From Mesorhizobium_K quangtriensis (lineage in GTDB: Bacteria > Pseudomonadota > Alphaproteobacteria > Rhizobiales > Rhizobiaceae): a stretch of DNA of 64,000 nt. This document shows, piece after piece, positions 27,327-36,492 of this stretch (position 1 is the first letter of the stretch; each line of letters starts with the position of its first letter). Location: the NCBI RefSeq assembly GCF_040081925.1, contig NZ_JBEBMF010000002.1:558001-622000 (forward strand). Reading direction: 5' to 3'. A model generated the notes under the pieces. The model worked only from the letters and a program-made list of their open reading frames with translations, was not told where the DNA came from and did not search any database. The translations under genes were made by a program, and so were the position numbers.

Positions 27327-27723
27327 GCCAGCCGGCCTGTAAGCCGGGTTTTGTATGGCCCTCCAGCCCTTGCGGACCAGAGAACGTGGCGGCCATTCAT
27401 CTTGGACCGTCGTTGCCGACGGCCTCACGCAACCTACCCGGGCGGTGGGCCGGAAACAGCCCTGAGGGTCGCCCCTCGACCGCCCCTATTCGGTTTTGCT
27501 CCCGGTGGGGTTTGCCTTGCCGCTTCCGTTGCCGGTCGCGCGGTGGGCTCTTACCCCACCCTTTCACCCTTACCCCGAGGAATCGAGGCGGTTTGCTTTC
27601 TGTGGCACTTTCCCTGGGGTCGCCCCCGCCGGCCGTTAGCCGGCACCGTGTCTCCATGGAGCCCGGACTTTCCTCACCCGCAACCTTTCGGTTCTCGCGG
27701 GTGCGGCCGCCCGGCCGGCTGGC
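27327..27723 (-). ncRNA. rnpB: RNase P RNA (bacterial type A)
   Basis: RNase P RNA is the ribozyme that matures tRNA 5' ends. On the minus strand the universally conserved GAGGAAAGTCCGGGCTCC is at about 27658-27675. Further along are GGGTAAGGGTGAAAGGGTGG, the AGATGAATGGCCGCC segment and the 3'-terminal ACAAAACCCGGCTTACAGGC. The P1 helix is explicit: GCCAGCCGGC at the 5' end (27723-27714) pairs with GCCGGCTGGC at the 3' end (27336-27327). The 3' end is followed by a T-run. The length of about 397 nt is normal for alphaproteobacteria. Ends are accurate to a few bases. Confidence 0.95.
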
Positions 27724-27727
27724 AGGC

Positions 27728-27757
27728 GTATAAAGGCGTTCGCCGGCCGAAAGGCAA
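27728..27757 (-). promoter_or_regulatory. Candidate rnpB promoter
   Basis: On the minus strand a -35 like TTGCCT (27757-27752) and a -10 like TTATAC (27733-27728) are separated by 18 bp. The predicted start point falls about 5-7 bases downstream, at the first bases of the P1 helix of rnpB, which supports the placement. Confidence 0.55.
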
Positions 27758-27776
27758 TATGGTCGCGACGTTAAAG

Positions 27777-28436
27777 TTAAGCGCTCCGATCGAGTTCGCG
27801 CTCCGAAACGAAATGGGTCGAAGCGTCGGCCGTGGTCAGGTGGCGTTTCACCTTCGCGCAATAGTCGCGGGAAGTGGCATTCATACGCTTGGCGGCATGG
27901 CCGGCATTATACTTCAGGATCGTTCCACAGGTCGTGCCGCCGCCGAGTTTGCGGGCCTTGCCAAGATACTTCATGCCGAACTTGATGTTGGTCTCCGGAT
28001 CGAAGAGGCCGGTGGTCGACCCCTCATAGCCCATCATCTTCGCCGTCGTCGGCTTGATCTGCATGAGGCCGACCTCGCCGGCCTTGCCGAGCGAATAGAC
28101 CTTGTAGTTACTCTCAACGGTGATCACCGCATGCGCCAGTTCGAGGGGTACGTCGTTCTCCAGCGCGTATTTCTCGATAAAAGGCTTGTAGCGATCCTCA
28201 GGCGTGGCGGCGGCGAGTTTCTTCTCCTCCTCGACCGCCTCGATGGCGTGGAAAACCTCTTCTGCGGTCAATCCACGCGTGGTCGCGGCAACGTTCGTTT
28301 CCACCTTGCCAGCGTCGCTTGTCCAGACGCCAACACCCGGCACATTCGCGACGGACACCCCCTCCTCCTGGGCATAGGCGGCAAAAGTCGTCAGCCCGGC
28401 AGCCAGCGCTGCCGCTAAAACGGTCAGATTTTTCAT
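27777..28436 (-). CDS. Lytic transglycosylase (SLT domain), secreted
   Basis: This is a periplasmic peptidoglycan lytic transglycosylase. The ATG at 28436 (MKNLTVLAAALAAGL) has an AGGGA ribosome site 6-7 bases upstream and gives a clean signal peptide cleaved after about A22. The SLT domain (residues about 85-200) contains the catalytic glutamate E108 in VITVESNYK, then GEVGLMQIKPTTAKMMG and ILKYNAGH. The product is 219 residues, a minimal transglycosylase with a short N-terminal region. It starts 187 bp downstream of the amidase-TerB/DnaJ pair, on the same strand. Confidence 0.92.
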   Translation of the reverse strand: MKNLTVLAAALAAGLTTFAAYAQEEGVSVANVPGVGVWTSDAGKVETNVAATTRGLTAEEVFHAIEAVEEEKKLAAATPEDRYKPFIEKYALENDVPLELAHAVITVESNYKVYSLGKAGEVGLMQIKPTTAKMMGYEGSTTGLFDPETNIKFGMKYLGKARKLGGGTTCGTILKYNAGHAAKRMNATSRDYCAKVKRHLTTADASTHFVSERELDRSA

Positions 28437-28623
28437 GAGTCCCTTTGTTATCCGGCCGCGCAAAGGGGGAAGCGCGCGACGCTTTGGAATTTACACCGGG
28501 ACCGCGGATACCAGTCGCCGGCAAGCTCAATGGGCGAAGTGGCGATCAACCTTGGGGCAAAAAAGGCCGGAAAAGTAACAAAACGTTACATCCTGCAATA
28601 AATACGTGAACGAACTTCGGGCT

Positions 28624-29388
28624 TCAGGTTTGCGTAGCCGGCAACGCTTCCAGAAGCCGCGAAAGCGTGTCGACGGTCGAGCGGTCCGCCAGGCCGTCGA
28701 CACGTCGCGGGCGGAAATGTCTTTGAAAAGCAGAGACTAATGTAGCGGTCTGCTGATCGAACGACCCGGTTATCTCGATGCCATAACCGTAGAGAGAGAG
28801 CATCGATTGCAGCTTCTCGACCGAGCTTCCGCTGTCGCCCTCGGCCAACACGGGTTTACCGCCAGCGCGGGCCGGCGCGACAAAATGACCAACGCCGGCA
28901 TCGGCAAGCTGACGCCAGGGAAACCGCTCGCCGGGGTCGACCTTGCGGCCCGGAGCCACGTCGGAATGCGCGAGCACTCGTCGAGGCGGGATCGGATAGC
29001 GGCCGATGATGCCGCGGCAAAGGTCTATCACGGACGCGATCTGCCTCGCAGGAAAGGACCGATAACCAAACTCGTGGCCGGGATTGACGATCTCGATGCC
29101 GATGGAGTGCGAGTTGATGTCGGTGGCGCCGGCCCAGAAGCTTTTTCCGGCATGCCATGCCCGGTCGCTTTCGCGCACCATCTGCACGATGCGGCCGTCC
29201 TCGTGCACGAGATAATGAGACGAGACCTGCGACTCCGGAGCGCACAGCCAAGCCTCTGCACCCTCGCCCGTTTTCATGCCGGTATAGTGGACGATGATCA
29301 TGTCCGGTCGCGCGACACCGACGCGCGGCCCGAAGTTGGGAGATACCCGCACCTCGGCCTTGGAATGGTCTGGCGAAAAACCGCTCAT
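28624..29388 (-). CDS. N-acetylmuramoyl-L-alanine amidase (AmpD-like) with PG-binding domain
   Basis: This zinc amidase should cleave the MurNAc-L-Ala bond, probably in recycled muropeptides because no signal peptide is visible. The Amidase_2 domain has zinc-ligand candidates H34 (IVHYTG), H141 (LAHSDVAPGRK) and D151, and the catalytic-region E99 (IGIEIVNPG). A C-terminal peptidoglycan-binding region (about residues 175-250, DSGSSVEKLQSMLSLYGYG) follows. It is 254 residues, longer than E. coli AmpD (183) because of that domain. It overlaps the TerB-DnaJ gene by ATGA. Confidence 0.92.
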   Translation of the reverse strand: MSGFSPDHSKAEVRVSPNFGPRVGVARPDMIIVHYTGMKTGEGAEAWLCAPESQVSSHYLVHEDGRIVQMVRESDRAWHAGKSFWAGATDINSHSIGIEIVNPGHEFGYRSFPARQIASVIDLCRGIIGRYPIPPRRVLAHSDVAPGRKVDPGERFPWRQLADAGVGHFVAPARAGGKPVLAEGDSGSSVEKLQSMLSLYGYGIEITGSFDQQTATLVSAFQRHFRPRRVDGLADRSTVDTLSRLLEALPATQT

Positions 29389-30092
29389 ATCACCTTGAGG
29401 CCGCGCTCGATCATCTCATAGGCCGCGTTGATTGCGGCGATCCGCGTCGTGGCGATCTTGATGAACTCCTCAGGAACGCCGCGGGCGATGAGCTTGTCGG
29501 GATGGTTGGCGGCGACAAGCGAGCGATAGCGCTTGCGCACTTCCGCGAAGGGGCTGCCGCGTTCCACCCCAAGCACCAGCCACGGATCCACCTCGCCGAG
29601 AATGGCATGGCGCGCCAGGATGCTCTGATAATGGTTTTCGTCGATGCGGAAGATTTCGGCGACGCGATGCAGATAGGCGTTCTCGCGATCGTGCAGCACG
29701 CCGTCTGCCTTCGCGATATGGAAGAGGCCGTCGAGAATGTCCTCGAGCATGGCGCAATTCGTATGGCCTGAACCGCATAGCCCAGCCATCTTCTCGGCAT
29801 AGCTTTCGAAACCGGCGACATCCTGCTTGGCGAGATCGTAGAGCCGCGCGACGTTATGACGTTCGGCGGCTGGTATCTCGAATATCTGCTGGAAGGCGCG
29901 GATCTCGTCTTGGGTGACGATGCCGTCGGCCTTCGCCATCTTGGCAGACAGCGCGATCATGGCGACCGAGAAGGCGACGCGCCTGCGCAGTTCGGGATCG
30001 GCGCCGAAGAGCGTGCGAACCGCATCGACCACGCTGCCGATCCCGGACGAGGTGGAGGCCGTGACTCGCTTGACGAACTGCCAGATGGACAT
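29385..30092 (-). CDS. DjlA-like TerB/DnaJ-domain co-chaperone
   Basis: The 235-residue protein joins a TerB-like helical domain (about residues 35-150; VAFSVAMIALSAKMAKADG, two-fold repeated as DGLFHIAKADG) to a C-terminal J domain (about 165-230) with the HPDK tetrapeptide (ANHPDKLIARG). J domains stimulate DnaK ATPase. This architecture resembles DjlA but the N-terminal membrane helix of E. coli DjlA is not obvious here. The ATGA overlap with the amidase suggests co-expression. Confidence 0.88.
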   Translation of the reverse strand: MSIWQFVKRVTASTSSGIGSVVDAVRTLFGADPELRRRVAFSVAMIALSAKMAKADGIVTQDEIRAFQQIFEIPAAERHNVARLYDLAKQDVAGFESYAEKMAGLCGSGHTNCAMLEDILDGLFHIAKADGVLHDRENAYLHRVAEIFRIDENHYQSILARHAILGEVDPWLVLGVERGSPFAEVRKRYRSLVAANHPDKLIARGVPEEFIKIATTRIAAINAAYEMIERGLKVI

Positions 30093-30218
30093 GTCGTTTC
30101 CTTAAGGGGAAACGCATGATTTGGCGAGGGAGCGATTGCCGCACGGCGCGGCTCGTGCGTTCTGGCCCAAGCGAATTGGCGCGACGCGATAGCCTCCACG
30201 GCGCTAACCATCGCGCCG

Positions 30219-31157
30219 ATGTCTAATGACGGAAAGATAGAGAACAAGCCGAGCGTCCGACGGGAGACGGCAGGACTCGCGCTGGGCTTTCTCGGCGTGC
30301 TTGTCTTTGGCGGCACGCTGCCGGCGACACGCATTGCGCTAGGTGTGTTCAATCCGGGGTTCGTTACCTTTGGGCGCGCAACAGTGGCGGCGGCAGCGGC
30401 AGTTCTCCTGCTGCTCGTGCTCAAGCGTCGCTTTCCACGCCAGGACGCCGGCGCGCTCGCCCTGATCGAACTGTTGCTTGTGTTCGGTTTTCCCATCCTG
30501 TCATCGATTGCAATGCAAACCGTTCCGGCGGCGCATGGCGGAGTCGTGCTCGGCATCCTGCCGCTGACGACCAGCCTGTTCGCGGCTTTGATCAGCGGGG
30601 AACGCCCCTCGCCGCTTTTTTGGGCATGCGGCGTTGTAGGCGCCGTGCTGGTCGTGCTGTTCGCGCTGCGCGACGAAGGAATGCAGCTGTCGCAGGGCGA
30701 CATCTGGCTCCTGCTTTCCTGTCTCGCCGCCAGTCTCGGTTATGTCGTCTCGGGCAAACTGTCGAAGAAGATGCCGGGATGGGAAGTGATATGCTGGGCG
30801 CTGGTGATCTCGGCTCCATTTTCGATCGTCGGAACCTGGCTTTCTTGGCGGCCTGAATTCGTCACCGCCACCCATGCGGAGATCGCAGCATTTTTCTACC
30901 TAGGGCTGGGTTCGATGCTGCTGGGTTTCTTTGCCTGGAACATCGGGCTCGCCATGGGCGGGATCGCGCATGTCAGCCAAGTGCAACTGCTGCAGACATT
31001 TGTGACGATCGCCATCTCGGCAGTGCTGCTCGGAGAGGTGGTCACCGGCGAGACGCTTTTGTTCGCCTTCGCGGTCGTGGCAGTGGTCTCGGTTGGACGT
31101 TGGGCTCGCCCAACTCACGGCGATCGTTTACGCGCAAACGACAAGCCACCGGCCTGA
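30219..31157 (+). CDS. EamA/DMT-family transporter
   Basis: The 312-residue protein has about ten hydrophobic helices arranged as two EamA repeats. The first repeat begins at FLGVLVFGGTLPATRIAL and the second at GDIWLLLSCLAASLGYVVSG. Members export amino acids, metabolites or drugs; the substrate here is unknown. It is divergent from the TerB-DnaJ gene across 126 bp. A hairpin overlaps its stop codon. A second, different EamA gene lies at 42671. Confidence 0.9.
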   Translation: MSNDGKIENKPSVRRETAGLALGFLGVLVFGGTLPATRIALGVFNPGFVTFGRATVAAAAAVLLLLVLKRRFPRQDAGALALIELLLVFGFPILSSIAMQTVPAAHGGVVLGILPLTTSLFAALISGERPSPLFWACGVVGAVLVVLFALRDEGMQLSQGDIWLLLSCLAASLGYVVSGKLSKKMPGWEVICWALVISAPFSIVGTWLSWRPEFVTATHAEIAAFFYLGLGSMLLGFFAWNIGLAMGGIAHVSQVQLLQTFVTIAISAVLLGEVVTGETLLFAFAVVAVVSVGRWARPTHGDRLRANDKPPA

Positions 31158-31173
31158 AGCCGGCGGCTTTCTG
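31143..31173 (+). terminator. Hairpin at the end of the EamA gene
   Basis: AAGCCACCGGC pairs with GCCGGCGGCTT (one A/C mismatch) around a CTGAA loop, followed by a short T-stretch TTTCT. It includes the EamA stop codon. It also faces the 3' end of the convergent lipoprotein gene and may serve both. Confidence 0.55.
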
Positions 31174-31190
31174 ATGTGACGGTCGAGAGC

Positions 31191-31463
31191 TTATTCAGCC
31201 GGTGCCGGCTGAACCGGAGTGGGTTCCATCGGAGCAGGCTCGACATCAGGCATTTCGCCGGCATCCGGGGCAGGCGTGATGCTCTGCGTGGTCGAGTCAT
31301 CGACTTCCGGGGGCGTTGCGGGGGTCGGATCAGCAGGGACCGGAGCCGGCTGCACCGTGGTATCCGGAACGCTCTGCGTGGTGGTGCTGTCGGTGGCGTC
31401 GCTGCACGCGGCCACGCCAAACAGAGCCAAGGCCGATACGGATGCGAGAACAAGCTTTTTCAT
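31191..31463 (-). CDS. Small Pro/Thr-rich lipoprotein, function unknown
   Basis: The 90-residue product begins with a lipoprotein signal (MKKLVLASVSALALFGVAAC) whose lipobox is GVAAC, lipidation predicted on C20. The mature part is a low-complexity, acidic Pro/Thr/Ala/Glu segment (TTTQSVPDTTVQPAPVPADP, repeated PAPMEPTPVQPAP) without a fold I recognise. It may be a flexible envelope spacer. A perfect TTAA-N7-TTAA box lies about 100 bp upstream of its start, suggesting CtrA control. Confidence 0.8.
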   Translation of the reverse strand: MKKLVLASVSALALFGVAACSDATDSTTTQSVPDTTVQPAPVPADPTPATPPEVDDSTTQSITPAPDAGEMPDVEPAPMEPTPVQPAPAE

Positions 31464-31560
31464 GACATATCTCCTTCATGGGACGCCCCCAGTCAGGCGG
31501 GCGTTCGAAGCTAGAAATGATGAAGCCGGGCGTACGTTGCGTCACATCGGGTTGCCGAAA

Positions 31561-31575
31561 TTAACAATTCGTTAA
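31561..31575 (-). promoter_or_regulatory. Candidate CtrA box (TTAA-N7-TTAA)
   Basis: TTAACAATTCGTTAA matches the full CtrA consensus TTAA-N7-TTAA exactly. It sits between the stop of the MarR-like gene and the start of the small lipoprotein, both on the minus strand, so the lipoprotein is the likely target (98 bp from its start codon). CtrA is the master cell-cycle regulator of alphaproteobacteria. Confidence 0.6.
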
Positions 31576-31591
31576 TCCCGGAAAGGAACCT

Positions 31592-32113
31592 TCAAAGACT
31601 TGCGGCAGCCCGCGCAGCCTGATCGTACTGACCGGACAAAGTGCGCATGAGAGCGGCGACATGGCTCATGTCTTCCTCGTCGAAGGACAGGCCCTTGACG
31701 CTGGGAGCCAGCAGTCCTTCGCGAACCTCGCGATACCGACGGCATGCTTCCGCGCCCGCCTTGGTCACCTTCACGGTCTTCTCCTTGCCGCGACGGCCGG
31801 TGGAAATCAGCTTCATCCCCTCAAGCTTCTTCATTGCGTAGGCGACGACATGCGTGTCTTCGATGTTGAACATCATGCAGATGTCGGCCAGCGTCTTTTC
31901 GCGGTCACGATGGTTGGAGGCGTGCAGGACGAGGATGTCGACGGGCGCAAGTCCCGGCACGCCGGCAGCAGCCATGCACCGCACCGTCCAGCGTTGGAAC
32001 GCGTTGTGCAGCACGGTCAGCGCGAACTCGATCTCAGACAAGGCAGGCATCTGGCCGTCGGCCAGATGAGCGGCCGACACGACGGGACCGAGAGGGGAAG
32101 CTGATCTGGCCAT
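31592..32113 (-). CDS. MarR-like winged-helix regulator (LdtR-like?)
   Basis: The 173-residue protein has a winged-helix core with a MarR-like layout: LADICMMFNIEDTHVVAYAMKKLE as recognition region (given here in part, IEDTHVVAYAMKKLEGMKL) and the wing STGRRGKEKTVKVTKAG. I start it at the ATG at 32113; a GTG at 32125 is also in frame. It resembles the Rhizobiales regulator LdtR, known in Liberibacter to control an L,D-transpeptidase, but this is from memory. It is divergent from the 5-oxoprolinase gene. Confidence 0.8.
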   Translation of the reverse strand: MARSASPLGPVVSAAHLADGQMPALSEIEFALTVLHNAFQRWTVRCMAAAGVPGLAPVDILVLHASNHRDREKTLADICMMFNIEDTHVVAYAMKKLEGMKLISTGRRGKEKTVKVTKAGAEACRRYREVREGLLAPSVKGLSFDEEDMSHVAALMRTLSGQYDQAARAAASL

Positions 32114-32214
32114 GGCAACAATCACGTTTTATCGACAAATTGTTGACGAAATGTCGTCGTTCTGCTTTGTACGCCACTTCTCGAGAAAATCAACGGGACA
32201 TTCGGAGAGCGCTG

Positions 32215-35200
32215 ATGTCGACCAGTAACCGGGATTCAGGCAGCTGGGATTTCTGGATCGATCGCGGTGGCACGTTCACGGATATTGTGGGACGTGACCC
32301 AGAGGGCGGGCTTCATGCGCGCAAGCTGCTTTCCGAGAACCCGGAGGCCTATCGCGACGCAGCCATCCAGGGCATCCGTGACCTGCTCGGCCTGAAATCC
32401 GGCGAGGCATTTCCCGCCGGTGCGGTCGGCGAGATCAAGATGGGCACGACGGTGGCTACCAACGCACTGCTGGAGCGCAAGGGCGACCGCGTGCTGCTGC
32501 TGATCACCAAGGGTTTCCGCGACGCGCTGCGCATCGCCTATCAGGCGCGGCCCGACATCTTCGCCAAGGAGATCATCCTGCCCGAACAGCTCTATGAGCG
32601 GGTGATCGAGGTCGAGGAGCGCGTACGCGCCGACGGCACCGTGGAAAAGCTGCTCGACATTGAGGCGGTCAAACCGGCGATCGAACAGGCCAAGAAAGAC
32701 GGCATCGACGCGGTAGCGATCGTCTTCATGCATGCCTGGAAATTCCCCGACCACGAGAAGGCGGTCGCGAAGGTCTGCCGCAAGGCGGGCTTCTCGCAGA
32801 TTTCGGTCAGCAACGAGGTGTCGCCGTTGGTGAAGCTCGTCGGTCGCGGCGACACGACGGTTGTGGACGCCTACCTGTCGCCCATCCTGCGCCGCTATGT
32901 AAGCCAGGTGGCGGGAGAGTTGGGTGTCTCCAACTCAGCCGATACCCCCCGCCTGATGTTCATGATGTCGTCGGGCGGGCTGACGGCGGCGGACATGTTC
33001 CAGGGCAAGGATGCGCTGCTGTCGGGGCCGGCGGGCGGCGTGGTCGGCATGGTTGAGACGGCGAAGCTTGCCGGCTTCGAGCAGGTGATCGGCTTCGACA
33101 TGGGCGGCACGTCCACCGATGTCGCCCATTATGACGGGGAGTACGAGCGTGCCTTCGACACCGAGGTGGCCGGCGTGCGCGTGCGCGCGCCGATGATGCG
33201 GATCCATACGGTCGCAGCCGGCGGCGGCTCGATCCTGCATTTCGATGCGGGACGTTTTCGTGTCGGTCCGGATTCAGCCGGAGCCAACCCCGGCCCTGCC
33301 TGCTACCGGCGCGGCGGGCCGCTGGCAGTCACGGACGCGAACGTGATGCTCGGCAAGCTGCAACCAGACTTCTTCCCGGCGATCTTTGGTCCCGGACAGG
33401 ACCAGCCGCTGGACACCGAAACGGTGCGCGGGAAATTCGCCGCACTTGCGGGCGAGATCGGCGACGGGCGGACGCCGGAGGCGGTGGCGGAAGGTTTCGT
33501 GACCATCGCCGTCGAGAACATGGCCAACGCCATCAAGAAAATCTCCGTGCAGCGCGGCTATGACGTGACCGGCTACCTGCTGAACTGCTTCGGCGGGGCC
33601 GGCGGCCAGCATGCGTGCCTCGTGGCCGATGCGCTCGGCATGCAGTCGGTGCTGATCCATCCGTTCTCAGGCCTGCTGTCGGCCTACGGCATCGGCATGT
33701 CCGGCGTCTTCGCGTCACGCCAGCAGGGCTTCATCCGGCCGCTGGCCGCCGAAACCGCTGTCGAGATCGACGACGCGATCGACGCGCTGCGTGAGCCAGT
33801 GTTTGCGGAACTCGGAGCGCAGGGCGTCCCGGAAGACATGGTCTCGTGGCGGCCGATTCTGCATGTTCGCTACGACGGCACCGATACGGCCTTGCCGATC
33901 AACTATGCCGGCCTTTCTGTAGCCGGCGCCCGCAGGGCGTTCGAGAGCTCGCACAAGGCACAGTTCGGCTTCACCTACCCGGACCGGAAGCTGGTGATCG
34001 AAACCGTGGAAATCCAGGGCCAGGACGGCCGCGTCTCGGGTCGCGACGAAACCGACCGGGAGATTTCCAGCGAGACCGCCAAGGCGGCCGAGACGCGCAA
34101 GATGTTCTGCGCCGGCGAATGGCACGATACTGCCGTGTTCCGCCGCGAGGCGCTGAAGCCGGGCCAGAAGATTGCCGGGCCGGCGCTAGTCATCGAGAGC
34201 CACCAGACCATCGTCGTCGAGCCCGGTTGGGGCGCGGAAATCACCGCCAAGGACCATGTGCTGCTGTCACGCACGGAAAGGAAACAACGGCAGGCCGCGC
34301 TCGGCACGGAAGCCGATCCGGTCATGCTGGAAGTGTTCAACAACTTGTTCATGTCGATCGCCGAGCAGATGGGCGTGACGCTGCAGAACACGGCATCGTC
34401 GGTGAACATCAAGGAGCGGCTCGACTTCTCCTGCGCCGTGTTCGACCGGACCGGCGCGCTGGTCGCGAACGCCCCGCACATGCCGGTGCACCTGGGATCG
34501 ATGGACCGATCGGTCGAGACGATCATCCGCCTGAACAAGGGCGATATCCATCCGGGCGACGTGTTCGCGCTAAACGCGCCCTACAATGGCGGCACCCACC
34601 TGCCCGACATCACGGTCGTGACGCCTGTGTTCGACGACGCCGGCAAGGAAATCCTCTTCTATTCGGCCTCGCGCGGTCACCATGCCGATGTCGGCGGCAG
34701 CGCGCCGGGTTCGATGACGCCGCTGGCGACCACGGTGGACGAGGAAGGCGTTCTAATCGACAATTTCCGCATCGTCGATCGCGGTACCTTCATGGAGCAG
34801 GAACTGCACGGCATCCTGACCGACCACCCCTACCCCTGCCGCAACCCTGCGCAGAACATCGCCGACCTGAAGGCGCAGATCGCCGCCAACGAGAAGGGCG
34901 TGGCAGAACTGAGGAAGATGGTCGCGCATTTCGGGCTGGACGTGGTCGAAGCCTATATGGGCCACGTCCAGGACAACGCCGCCGAGAGCGTGCGCCGCGT
35001 GCTGGAACGCCTGCCGGACAGCTCCGAATACGAATATCCGACCGACACCGGCCAGGCGATCCGGGTGAAGATCACTGTCGACCGCAGCAAGCGCGAGGCG
35101 ACGGTGGATTTCACCGGCACGTCGCCGGTGATGAAGAACAACTTCAACGCGCCGGAGCCGGTCGCGCGCGCGGCCGTGCTCTATGCATTCCGCGTCATGG

Positions 35201-35859
35201 TCGAGAACAACATCCCGATGAACGCGGGGTGCCTGCGGCCGATCAACATCATCATCCCCGAAGGCTGCATGCTGCGGCCGTCCTATCCGGCCGCCGTCGT
35301 CGCCGGCAATGTCGAGACATCGCAGCACGTTACCAACGCCATGTTCGGCGCGATGGGCGCGCTGGCGAATGCGCAGGGCACGATGAACAACCTCACCTAC
35401 GGCAACGCGACTTACCAGTACTACGAGACGATCTGCTCGGGCTCGCCGGCCGGCCAGATGAACGACGGCCGTGGTTTTGGCGGCACGTCGGGCGTACACA
35501 CGCACATGACCAACTCGCGCCTGACCGACCCGGAGGTGCTGGAACTGCGCTTCCCGGTGCTGCTGGAAGACTTCCACATCCGTGAGGGCTCCGGCGGCAA
35601 GGGCAAGTGGAGCGCCGGCGACGGCACCAAGCGCACGATCCGCTTCCTCGAGAAGATGGAATGCGCGATCCTCTCGTCGCACCGCAACCGCCCGCCGGAA
35701 GGGATCGCAGGCGGCGGCAACGGCATGCCCGGCAAGACCGAGGTACGCAGAGCTGACGGTCGCATAGAGACTCTGAAGGCCTGCGACCAGACTGTACTGC
35801 AACGCGGCGAGGCGGTGATCGTCACGACCCCAACGGCGGGCGGGTTCGGCAAAGCCTAG
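32215..35859 (+). CDS. 5-oxoprolinase / N-methylhydantoinase, HyuA-HyuB fusion
   Basis: This 1214-residue protein fuses the two subunits of ATP-dependent hydantoinase/oxoprolinase. HyuA spans about residues 1-690, with the ATPase motifs FWIDRGGTFTDIVGRD and GFDMGGTSTDVAHYD and the PGPACYRRGG segment. HyuB spans about 715-1210, with LNAPYNGGTHLPDITVV, SRGHHADVGG and GGTSGVHTHMTNSR. The fused form is typical of 5-oxoprolinase, which opens pyroglutamate to glutamate with ATP, but hydantoin-type substrates cannot be excluded. ATG 32215 has GGAGAG upstream. A MarR-like gene is divergent. Confidence 0.92.
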   Translation: MSTSNRDSGSWDFWIDRGGTFTDIVGRDPEGGLHARKLLSENPEAYRDAAIQGIRDLLGLKSGEAFPAGAVGEIKMGTTVATNALLERKGDRVLLLITKGFRDALRIAYQARPDIFAKEIILPEQLYERVIEVEERVRADGTVEKLLDIEAVKPAIEQAKKDGIDAVAIVFMHAWKFPDHEKAVAKVCRKAGFSQISVSNEVSPLVKLVGRGDTTVVDAYLSPILRRYVSQVAGELGVSNSADTPRLMFMMSSGGLTAADMFQGKDALLSGPAGGVVGMVETAKLAGFEQVIGFDMGGTSTDVAHYDGEYERAFDTEVAGVRVRAPMMRIHTVAAGGGSILHFDAGRFRVGPDSAGANPGPACYRRGGPLAVTDANVMLGKLQPDFFPAIFGPGQDQPLDTETVRGKFAALAGEIGDGRTPEAVAEGFVTIAVENMANAIKKISVQRGYDVTGYLLNCFGGAGGQHACLVADALGMQSVLIHPFSGLLSAYGIGMSGVFASRQQGFIRPLAAETAVEIDDAIDALREPVFAELGAQGVPEDMVSWRPILHVRYDGTDTALPINYAGLSVAGARRAFESSHKAQFGFTYPDRKLVIETVEIQGQDGRVSGRDETDREISSETAKAAETRKMFCAGEWHDTAVFRREALKPGQKIAGPALVIESHQTIVVEPGWGAEITAKDHVLLSRTERKQRQAALGTEADPVMLEVFNNLFMSIAEQMGVTLQNTASSVNIKERLDFSCAVFDRTGALVANAPHMPVHLGSMDRSVETIIRLNKGDIHPGDVFALNAPYNGGTHLPDITVVTPVFDDAGKEILFYSASRGHHADVGGSAPGSMTPLATTVDEEGVLIDNFRIVDRGTFMEQELHGILTDHPYPCRNPAQNIADLKAQIAANEKGVAELRKMVAHFGLDVVEAYMGHVQDNAAESVRRVLERLPDSSEYEYPTDTGQAIRVKITVDRSKREATVDFTGTSPVMKNNFNAPEPVARAAVLYAFRVMVENNIPMNAGCLRPINIIIPEGCMLRPSYPAAVVAGNVETSQHVTNAMFGAMGALANAQGTMNNLTYGNATYQYYETICSGSPAGQMNDGRGFGGTSGVHTHMTNSRLTDPEVLELRFPVLLEDFHIREGSGGKGKWSAGDGTKRTIRFLEKMECAILSSHRNRPPEGIAGGGNGMPGKTEVRRADGRIETLKACDQTVLQRGEAVIVTTPTAGGFGKA

Positions 35860-35930
35860 ACGGCAGCGGACAGCAACGCTGTCATTTGCGTGGGTTGCAG
35901 TTGCAAGGGGATTTGACGGAGGATGCGTGG

Positions 35931-36491
35931 ATGAACCAGCAAATCCCCCTTCCCCGGCCTATCGATCAGGTCGAGATCGTCCGCCTGAAAATTCCGGCGG
36001 GCGATCGGGTACCCAACAACTCTGACCATCCGGCCGTCATCGCACGAAACGTGCTCGCAGGCGCGCACGACGAGCGGGCCGTGCGCGGACTGATGGAACA
36101 CAACGGCTGGGGCCACACGTGGAGCTGGATCGTCTTCGACTATCATCATTTCCATCCCGATGCCTTCGAAGCGCTGGCGGTCGCGCGAGGGTCGGCGACG
36201 CTGATGCTCGGCGGGCCGCAGGGTGAGACCGTCGAAGTCAAAGCCGGCGATGTGATGATCCTGCCGCCCGGCTTCGGCCACCGGCGCCTTGCAATGCGCG
36301 ATGGTTTCCTGATCTGCGGAGCGTATCCCCCGGGCCAGGGGAACTACACCGTCGTGCGGGATTCTTCTGGCTATGACGATGCCATGCTCAGGCAGATCAA
36401 AGCCATCGCCAAGCCGTTGACCGATCCGGTCTGGGGTGACGACGGGCCATTGCTGAGGGCGTTGCTCGGCTGCGACGAAGCACTGCCCTAG
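35931..36491 (+). CDS. Cupin-domain protein
   Basis: The 186-residue protein has one cupin barrel. Motif 1 is WIVFDYHHFHPDAFEALAVARG and motif 2 is GDVMILPPGFGHRRL; the histidines and glutamate there can bind a metal. It resembles the YjlB-type single-domain cupins of unknown reaction. It follows the 5-oxoprolinase gene by 71 bp on the same strand and may be co-transcribed. A PHO box lies immediately after its stop, so btaA starts a new unit. Confidence 0.78.
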   Translation: MNQQIPLPRPIDQVEIVRLKIPAGDRVPNNSDHPAVIARNVLAGAHDERAVRGLMEHNGWGHTWSWIVFDYHHFHPDAFEALAVARGSATLMLGGPQGETVEVKAGDVMILPPGFGHRRLAMRDGFLICGAYPPGQGNYTVVRDSSGYDDAMLRQIKAIAKPLTDPVWGDDGPLLRALLGCDEALP

Positions 36492-36492
36492 C

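Noticed and set aside
27270..28418. A 382-codon plus-strand frame over rnpB and the transglycosylase gene
   Set aside because: The DNA is explained by RNase P RNA and by the SLT gene on the minus strand.
33846..35585. A 579-codon plus-strand frame inside the 5-oxoprolinase gene
   Set aside because: Different frame of the same strand; Arg/Gly/His-rich and without motifs, whereas the oxoprolinase frame shows clear family motifs throughout.
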